11,016 nucleotides of DNA from Rubrobacteraceae bacterium (GTDB lineage: Bacteria; Actinomycetota; Rubrobacteria; Rubrobacterales; Rubrobacteraceae), in contig JACCSM010000609.1 in NCBI GenBank assembly GCA_013698525.1, forward strand, positions 1-11,016. Direction: 5' to 3'. The notes under the pieces are model-generated. The model saw only the letters and a program-made list of their open reading frames with translations. It did not search any database and was not told where the DNA came from. Each line of letters opens with the position of its first letter. Position 1 is the stretch's first letter. Positions 6,440 to 11,016 of the stretch are shown here, one piece after another. Both the position numbers and the translations under genes were made by a program.

Positions 6440-8248
6440 TTAGAAGCCTCCTCCACCGAAGTCTCCCCCACCGAAATCTCCGCCGCCCCAATCGCCGCCG
6501 CCGAAGTCTCCGGCATCGAAGGACGAAGGGTCGCCTACGTACGTGTAGTCGTTATCCAGGGCCTCGAAGAGCAGCAGCGCGGTGAGCCAGTCTCCCCCGA
6601 AGAAACCATAGCGGGCGTTCCCCAGTTGGTACTCGTATTCCCTGAGTCTCTGCCGCTGGTAGGGGTCCATGAGGTGCTCGTTCGCTCTCGCCTGCGCCAG
6701 ACGGGCTTCGAGCTCCTGGAGCTTCTCCTCGCCCTCGCGTTTCTTACGGTCGGCTTCCGCCGTGGCCGCCTTCAGCCGGCTCGGGGACTGCATGGTCTTC
6801 CGGGCGAGCTCGGCGGCTTCCTGCAACATGGAGAGAGCCTCGGTGAAGTGGCCAGACGACACAGCGCGATCTGCCCGCTCTACACACCCTTCGGCTTCGA
6901 GTAGGCTCGAGGAAAGCTCTCCGGGGTTCGAAACCTCACCGAGCGCGGCCTGGCCGAACTCGCCGAGCGCTCTCTCATGGGCTCCACGATACTCTTCGAG
7001 AGCCTCTCGCGCCCGCACGAGCGTCCCTTCCGTCGCGTGGCGTTCATCGGGGATTGCGTCGCGCGCGGAGATGTCGTTCTGCAGCGCCTTCCTGTGCCCG
7101 CGAGCCCGCTCCGCGAGCGCCTCGACCGCCGCGAGGCTATGCCGGGGATCGAACTCGTCCCGGCGGGAGGCGCGATCCGCGGCCTCGCGGGCCACCCGGT
7201 CGTACTCCGGTCGCAGCTTCAGAGGCTCGACGGCAACGCCCTCGATCCGCGCGGTCTCCTCGGCCTCTTCGGCCGCCTGTATCTCCTCCTTTGCCACACC
7301 AAGCCTGCCGTCCATAGCTTCGTCGGCGGCCCTGTAGTCGTCCATGGTTTTCTCGGCTTCGTAGAGCTTCTGCATAGACTCTGCGAGGAGGTTGCGCCCG
7401 TATCCCATACGCTCGCGCGCCCAGCTGGGGTCGGAGGTTAGCCGGGATGCAGCCTCGCTGAATTCCTGGGCGAAACCGGTAGTCTTGGCGTCCGAGATTC
7501 TCGTCTCTACCCACTCCTCCGTTCGCTGATCCAAAAGCGAACGCTGGGCCTCTAAGTAGCCCGAGGCGAGTCGCTCTTTCTCGTCGAACTCGTTCAGGTG
7601 GACGGTGAGGTTGGCAAACTCCTCCTCAGCGCTACGACGTTGTTCTTCGATGCGCCGTTTGTTGGCGCGCCTGTTCCTGAGCAGTAGAAGTCCTCCCGCC
7701 ACCGCCACAAAGAGAAGGAGAAGTCCGCCTCCCCACAGGCCGCCCGTGCCAGCATCAGGATTGTCTTGCGCGTCCTGTGCCACAGGCTCACCCTGAATCT
7801 CTCGTGCTCCGGCCACGAGCCCAGCGGCGAAGGCTTCGTCCCGAAAGTCCGGAACCATCGTATTGTATGCGTCCTGCGGGAAGTTGTACGTCGTGCCCCA
7901 GCCATCGTTCGTGGCAACCACGACTACCCCGGCGTCCTCCGGAACTTGCGCCTCGGTGGCCTCCCGCGTCAGTAGTTCCTGCCGCGCCTGCTGGCCTTCT
8001 ACCCCCTTGTTGGGTACCAGGAAGGCATAGAGTGGCTGCCCCGTCTCCTCTTGCGCCGAGTCGAAGGCCTGCTGTACGCGCTGCTCTTCGGGGCCACTGA
8101 GTGCTCCGGCCTCGTCGTACACCGTATCCGAGCCTTGGGCCGATGCGAGCGCGGGGAAGATCGCGAACGCGGGGAAGATCGCGAACGCGACAGCGAACGT
8201 GACAACGACCGCAAGTCCATACACAGGTGCCACCGTTCTTCTCAGCAC
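6440..8248 (-). CDS. TPM-domain envelope protein with long helical region and Gly-Asp-Phe tail
   Basis: From GTG 8248 the protein is 602 residues. Residues 1-37 are a signal peptide (MLRRTVAPVYG, long core, cleavage after ASA37). Residues 42-153 are a TPM or YgcG-like domain (VYDEAGALSGPEEQRVQQAF, AGVVVVATNDGWG, YNFPQDAY, AFAAGLVAGAREI), found in exported proteins of envelope maintenance. Residues 171-190 are a membrane helix followed by RNRRANKRR, which places the rest in the cytoplasm. About 195-535 is charged helix with coiled-coil character (AEEEFANL, LYEAEKTMDDYR, LEARLAQARANE). The last 23 residues repeat GGGD plus Phe or Trp. The frame is open back to 8557, but that part is Arg/Pro/Ser-rich and unlike protein. 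TTG 8257 and GTG 8233 are alternative starts; ribosome sites are weak for all. Confidence 0.82.
   Translation of the reverse strand: MLRRTVAPVYGLAVVVTFAVAFAIFPAFAIFPALASAQGSDTVYDEAGALSGPEEQRVQQAFDSAQEETGQPLYAFLVPNKGVEGQQARQELLTREATEAQVPEDAGVVVVATNDGWGTTYNFPQDAYNTMVPDFRDEAFAAGLVAGAREIQGEPVAQDAQDNPDAGTGGLWGGGLLLLFVAVAGGLLLLRNRRANKRRIEEQRRSAEEEFANLTVHLNEFDEKERLASGYLEAQRSLLDQRTEEWVETRISDAKTTGFAQEFSEAASRLTSDPSWARERMGYGRNLLAESMQKLYEAEKTMDDYRAADEAMDGRLGVAKEEIQAAEEAEETARIEGVAVEPLKLRPEYDRVAREAADRASRRDEFDPRHSLAAVEALAERARGHRKALQNDISARDAIPDERHATEGTLVRAREALEEYRGAHERALGEFGQAALGEVSNPGELSSSLLEAEGCVERADRAVSSGHFTEALSMLQEAAELARKTMQSPSRLKAATAEADRKKREGEEKLQELEARLAQARANEHLMDPYQRQRLREYEYQLGNARYGFFGGDWLTALLLFEALDNDYTYVGDPSSFDAGDFGGGDWGGGDFGGGDFGGGGF
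8150..8189. repeat. 18-bp tandem duplication inside a signal peptide
   Basis: Positions 8150-8167 and 8168-8185 are identical, and the period continues for 4 more bases. On the minus strand the unit encodes six codons, so the signal-peptide core of the TPM-domain protein reads FAIFPA twice (residues 22-27 and 28-33). The reading frame is kept. Confidence 0.85.
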
Positions 8249-8722
8249 ACCGATCAACTCGCGGAAGATTATACCCCCGTGCTGGTAGTCACCGAAGCCG
8301 TGAGGCAAGCTACTGCGAGAAAGCCGTCCTGGCTGCGGCTTGACCGCGAAGTAAGAGACAAGCCGAAGAGGGGCCGGTGGTGCGCATGAGCGACGGCAGC
8401 GTGTACGACAGGCACGTGGGGTAGAGCCGTGCTTTTCAGCCCGTCTTGGACTCAGTCTACCCGTCAAATCCACGCTCGGAGCGTTACTCGTATCCCTTCC
8501 GTACCGTTTCCGAAGATCAATACTTGGGAGTTCACAGGAATCTAATCCCGCTCTCATCGTGCGCTCAGTCTGCCCTCACGTTCGCTTGTAATGCTGCTTT
8601 CAGGCTTCACGTACACGAAGGTCTGTGAAAGGGGGTGATAGAGGATCCACCTAACGTGGAAGGGTAGGAAAAAGTGCCGCGCGCGGACGACTGCGAACGG
8701 CAACGATCGAAGAGGAGGAACG
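8249..8722. other. Divergent upstream region, 474 bp
   Basis: It lies between the starts of the TPM-domain gene (-) and the lipoprotein gene (+). It holds a perfect TATAAT for the minus strand (8268-8273), a strong Shine-Dalgarno-like sequence on the plus strand (8628-8639) with no start codon at the right distance, and the true ribosome site AGGAGG (8713-8718). Open frames through it have Arg- and Ser-rich translations that do not look like proteins. Confidence 0.55.
8268..8273 (-). promoter_or_regulatory. Consensus -10 box for the TPM-domain gene
   Basis: TATAAT on the minus strand, a perfect match to the primary sigma consensus, rare in such GC-rich DNA. At 17 bp upstream the -35 position reads TTCGGT, a poor match. 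A transcript would start near 8261, only 4-13 nt before the possible start codons TTG 8257 and GTG 8248. That would make a leaderless or very short-leader mRNA and would explain the lack of a ribosome site. Confidence 0.45.
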
Positions 8723-9571
8723 ATGGATGGGAAGCGTGCAAGACCCCTGATGCGGAGCGTGGCGGCACTCGCGCTGGCGATGAGTCTGGCAGTAGCGGGC
8801 GCTTGTGGGGCCAATACGTTGGCGGAGAAGGCTTCGGCGGCGAAGGACGAGAGCCCCGAGAAGTCGACCAAGGCAGCAAACTCGACGGCCTCGGGATCTA
8901 GCAGCCGGGGAGGCCTGCCGCAGGGGAGCGAGCCCGTAAGGCTCGACCCGGCCGACTTCTCGGTCAACATAGATAACCCCTACTGGCCGATGAGCCCGGG
9001 CAGCAAGTGGGTCTACAGCGAGACGGATACGACGGGCACGAACCAGAAGGTCGTCGTCGAGGTCACCGACGAGAAGAAGATGATCGCCAACGGAATCGAG
9101 GCCCGCGTGATCCGCGACACGGTCACCGAGAACGGCCAGCCGGTCGAGATCACCGACGACTGGTACGCCCAGGACAAGGCCGGGAACATCTGGTACCTCG
9201 GCGAGTACGTCACCAACTACAAGAACGGCAAGGTCGTCGACCACGGCGGTTCGTTCGAGGCCGGCATCGACGGGGCGCAGCCCGGGATCGCCATGCCGGC
9301 CAATCCCGAGCCCGGTCTCTCCTACCGCCAGGAGTACTACAAGGGCGAAGCCGAGGACAAGGCCGCAGTCATCACCGTCGGTGAGGAACGGGTTCAGGTG
9401 CCCTTCGGCTACTTCGACAAGCACGTCCTGATGACGCGTGACCTGGTACCGACGGAGCCGAAGGTCCAGGAGTTGAAGTTCTACAGCCCGAACGTCGGCC
9501 CACTGTTGAGCGTTCACACCGACGGCGACGGCGGCCGTGCGGAGCTGGTCAGCTACTCCCGAGCCGGTTAG
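8723..9571 (+). CDS. Secreted lipoprotein of unknown function
   Basis: A 282-residue protein. The ATG at 8723 follows AGGAGG (8713-8718) by 4 nt. Residues 1-28 are a lipoprotein signal (KRARPLMRSVAALALAMSL, then VAGAC with Cys28; the -3 residue is Ala rather than the usual Leu). Residues 29-65 are a Ser/Ala/Lys linker. The rest is a beta-rich globular domain with DNPYWPMSPGSKWVY, DWYAQDKAGNIWYLGEYV, QPGIAMPANPEPGLSYRQEY, VQVPFGYFDKHVLMTRD and KFYSPNVGPLLSV. From memory this pattern marks a family common in actinobacteria and other soil bacteria without assigned function; no catalytic motif stands out. It acts at the outer face of the membrane. Third-position GC is high and even, as in the TPM-domain gene. 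It is probably monocistronic, with a strong hairpin 27 nt after the stop. Confidence 0.88.
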   Translation: MDGKRARPLMRSVAALALAMSLAVAGACGANTLAEKASAAKDESPEKSTKAANSTASGSSSRGGLPQGSEPVRLDPADFSVNIDNPYWPMSPGSKWVYSETDTTGTNQKVVVEVTDEKKMIANGIEARVIRDTVTENGQPVEITDDWYAQDKAGNIWYLGEYVTNYKNGKVVDHGGSFEAGIDGAQPGIAMPANPEPGLSYRQEYYKGEAEDKAAVITVGEERVQVPFGYFDKHVLMTRDLVPTEPKVQELKFYSPNVGPLLSVHTDGDGGRAELVSYSRAG

Positions 9572-9597
9572 CCAACGATCTGCACTTCGACACTTGT

Positions 9598-9631
9598 GAG
9601 TAGGGGGTCGTGCTTCTTCGACCCCCTACTC
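9598..9631 (+). terminator. Hairpin terminator after the lipoprotein gene
   Basis: GAGTAGGGGGTCG, 8-nt loop TGCTTCTT, CGACCCCCTACTC: a perfect 13-bp GC-rich stem 27 nt beyond the stop at 9571. A pyrimidine-rich stretch, not a clean T-run, follows. By symmetry it could also work for minus-strand transcripts. Confidence 0.8.
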
Positions 9632-9782
9632 CCGCTCCTTCTATTCTCGATCCGGGCTGCTAGCTTTGGAAGCCTCTTTCTACCTGCTCCGATGTGATGC
9701 CACCATCAGGGGCTATTCACGCAACGGCGTAGGGAACTCCCTGAAAAATCTCGTAAGCGAGCCAAACTTCAGCGAACGAGGG

Positions 9783-9844
9783 GAACAGAAGCAGATCGAA
9801 ACTAGCCATCTTCGGCGCTGAGGTAAGTGAGCTCTCGCAACACT
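9783..9844 (+). repeat. Diverged dispersed repeat, copy B
   Basis: Partner of 5308-5369, aligned without gaps over 62 bp with about 12 differences. It lies 212 bp beyond the lipoprotein stop and 260 bp before the next gene. Just upstream, AGGGAACTCCCTGAAAAATC (9731-9750) has the look of an insertion-sequence end, but I see no transposase or matching inverted end. Confidence 0.6.
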
Positions 9845-10093
9845 CCCCACGCGCAGCAGCCCCTATCGTGCGGGCCGCAAGCTCCGCGTACTCCTCCTAC
9901 TTCTCTGTCCCCACAAAGAAGCGCCCGAGCTCTTTGGAGGCAACCCAAGAGGGGTTGGGTGAATAAGGATCGGATGGATGAGCGGAGTTCCACTGGGTGG
10001 CAACATAACGTATGCTCTTCGGGTTGGCATTCTTGATACTTTGCGCGCATCATGGAGCTGGAAACCTTGGGAAGCGAGGGTGCTCGCAAGCGA

Positions 10094-10101
10094 AAGGAAG
10101 G
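10094..10101 (+). promoter_or_regulatory. Ribosome-binding site for the membrane protein
   Basis: AAGGAAGG ends 3 nt before GTG 10105, and its AAGGA part is 6 nt away. A second purine tract, AGGAGG at 10132-10137, lies inside the gene just before GTG 10141, so two starts 12 codons apart are possible. The upstream one keeps the RLPRT motif. Confidence 0.5.
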
Positions 10102-10104
10102 TGT

Positions 10105-10752
10105 GTGCATAGGCAACGACTTCCTCGCACCAGGAGGGGCGTGCCGCGATGGCCCGCCGCCGTGGCCATCTTGTCAGTCGGGGCCTCCTACATCGCACTA
10201 TCGGGGTACGTGACTTTCGGGCCACGTGTCTGGCTGCCAGGGTTTATGGCGGTGTTGTTGGTACCACTCCTGATCGCGCACGCTCGGGGCCACTATCGCC
10301 TAGCCCGCGGGATCGGCTTCGTGCTCCTGTTCGTAACGACAGCCTCGGTCATCATCCGCGTGTTCTTCTTGGTCACCACCCTGTCAGGGAGGGGCGCGTC
10401 CGCCTTGTCGGTGCTAGTAGACTCGGTACTAATCTGGGTCAGCACCGTGGTGACCTTCGCGGTGTGGTACTGGGAGATCGACGGAGGCGGTCCGGCCGAG
10501 CGTAGGCTGAACGCCCACGCCAGCGAAGACTTCTTGTTCCCTCAGATAGCCCAGCAGGACGGCAAACGGGCAGTCGACTGGGCGCCGGGTTTCCTAGACT
10601 ACCTGTTCCTGGCCTTCAACACGAGCGCTGCGTTCAGTCCGACCGACACGCCTGTTCTCTCTCGAAGAGCCAAGATCCTGACGATGGTCCAGTCTGTACT
10701 CTCGTTGATACTCATCATCGTGCTCGTGGGCTGGGCCCTAAACGTCCTCTAG
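10105..10752 (+). CDS. Integral membrane protein, DUF1345-like or channel-like
   Basis: A 215-residue multi-pass protein. Hydrophobic segments lie near residues 17-34, 42-60, 69-93, 101-121 and 190-213, with a shorter one at 163-182. The short segment, FLDYLFLAFNTSAAFSPTDT, is the family hallmark and looks like a re-entrant or pore-loop stretch before a final helix, as in ion-channel-like membrane proteins; transport is not proven. Other conserved-looking parts are RLPRT, PRWPA, WYWEIDGGGPAERR and DFLFPQ. The frame is open back to 10012, but GTG 10105 is chosen because AAGGAAGG (10094-10101) precedes it and the product begins MHRQRLPRT, matching the usual N-terminus of such proteins from memory. 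GTG 10141, with AGGAGG 3 nt before it, is the main alternative. Confidence 0.78.
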   Translation: MHRQRLPRTRRGVPRWPAAVAILSVGASYIALSGYVTFGPRVWLPGFMAVLLVPLLIAHARGHYRLARGIGFVLLFVTTASVIIRVFFLVTTLSGRGASALSVLVDSVLIWVSTVVTFAVWYWEIDGGGPAERRLNAHASEDFLFPQIAQQDGKRAVDWAPGFLDYLFLAFNTSAAFSPTDTPVLSRRAKILTMVQSVLSLILIIVLVGWALNVL

Positions 10753-10794
10753 CCAGGCGATAGCTAGATGTTTGTACAATCTTCCGAGACTCCA

Positions 10795-10807
10795 CCTTCC
10801 TGGAAGG
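10795..10807. promoter_or_regulatory. Short palindrome, possible operator
   Basis: CCTTCC-T-GGAAGG, 6-bp perfect arms around one base, in the 173-bp gap before the alpha/beta hydrolase gene. An 8-bp palindrome TTGTACAA lies at 10772-10779. Either could bind a dimeric regulator; arm length is short, so chance is possible. Confidence 0.25.
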
Positions 10808-10925
10808 AATGCACCTTTTCTACGAGGTTGAATAAGGAACATCCTCCGCTGCACCCCTACCGTCCGCAGAAAAGAGGTGCGATGATCCGGATCTGGGTTG
10901 CCTAGAGGACAAGGAGGTCCTTCGG

Positions 10926-11016
10926 ATGAGCGTCTACGTCTTGGTCGGTGGTGGTTGGCTCGGGGGCTGGTGTTGGCAGAGAGTCGCCCGTCGGCTCAGA
11001 GAGGAGGACCACGACG
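10926..11016 (+). CDS. Alpha/beta hydrolase, 5' part (runs off the window)
   Basis: The ATG at 10926 follows AAGGAGG (10911-10917) by 8 nt. The 30 visible codons read MSVYVLVGGGWLGGWCWQRV and continue ARRLREEDHD. This is the first strand, oxyanion-hole loop and first helix of an alpha/beta hydrolase of the small esterase type, where the loop is usually LVHGAWHGGWCW. The usual His-Gly is Gly-Gly here, a variant I have seen in this group. The catalytic Ser, Asp and His lie beyond the window, so substrate and activity cannot be judged. The upstream gap carries a short palindrome that may be regulatory. Confidence 0.8.
   Translation, partial: MSVYVLVGGGWLGGWCWQRVARRLREEDHD

Larger units (their letters stand above)
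9572..10104. other. Gene-poor region, 533 bp
   Basis: After the terminator no convincing gene is seen up to the membrane-protein gene at 10105. It contains copy B of a diverged repeat (9783-9844) and a 6-bp inverted repeat ACCCAA/TTGGGT (9943-9960). A plus-strand frame runs from 9600 to the TGA at 9819-9821, with a protein-like stretch (NSLKNLVSEPNFSERGEQKQ), possibly a gene remnant. It has no ribosome site and overlaps the terminator, so I do not call it. Confidence 0.5.

Noticed and set aside
6920..6935. GGGTTCGAAACC, resembling a tRNA T-arm
   Set aside because: It lies inside the TPM-domain gene and no acceptor, D-arm or anticodon stem can be built around it.
8249..8557. 103-codon upstream extension of the TPM-domain frame
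   Set aside because: The translation is Arg/Ser/Pro-rich, precedes the signal peptide that must be N-terminal, and a consensus -10 box lies inside it.
8651..9517. 288-codon open frame opposite the lipoprotein gene
   Set aside because: It is the antisense of a gene with signal peptide, lipobox and a recognisable domain pattern, and its Val/Leu/Asp-rich translation is a known shadow effect of high-GC coding.
9731..9750. Sequence resembling an insertion-sequence terminal repeat
   Set aside because: No inverted partner, target duplication or transposase frame is present in the surrounding 500 bp.
9600..9821. Plus-strand frame ending in the diverged repeat, possible gene remnant
   Set aside because: It has no start with a ribosome site, overlaps the terminator hairpin, and its comparison with copy A shows mostly amino-acid-changing differences.

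Overview
The window is GC-rich, with strong AGGAGG-type ribosome sites, some GTG starts, two lipoproteins and several small membrane proteins. This suggests a high-GC actinobacterium, and the protein styles recall Rubrobacter or related deep-branching Actinobacteria. That placement is an inference from sequence style, not a database result. I see no rRNA, tRNA, CRISPR array, intact insertion sequence, phage gene or recognisable defence system.

Layout, left to right. 1-497: 3' part of a metallo-beta-lactamase-fold hydrolase (+). 666-2024: amidase-signature protein (-), with a near-identical REP-like hairpin repeat beyond each end (563-589 and 2132-2158). Its expected catalytic lysine is read as glutamate. 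2217-3824: CapA-family lipoprotein (-). 3970-4446: acidic protein of unknown function (-). 4636-5085: small protein with a basic head and acidic tail (+), divergent from the previous gene. 5086-5499: gene-poor, holding copy A of a diverged repeat. 5500-5937: membrane protein that looks N-terminally truncated (-). 6087-6299: small predicted beta protein (-). 6440-8248: secreted or membrane-anchored TPM-domain protein with a long helical region and a Gly-Asp-aromatic tail (-). 8249-8722: divergent upstream region. 8723-9571: lipoprotein (+), followed by a 13-bp-arm hairpin terminator. 9572-10104: gene-poor, holding copy B of the diverged repeat. 10105-10752: integral membrane protein resembling DUF1345-type or channel-like proteins (+). 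10926-11016: 5' end of an alpha/beta hydrolase (+).

The genes do not form one pathway. Most are monocistronic, separated by 100-500 bp, and many products act at the envelope: the CapA lipoprotein, the TPM protein, a second lipoprotein and two membrane proteins. The items most worth a second look are the Lys-to-Glu change in the amidase, the REP-like pair around that gene, the two copies of an unexplained repeat about 4.5 kb apart, the decayed membrane gene, and the unusual architecture and duplicated signal peptide of the TPM protein. I found no convincing multi-gene novel system.
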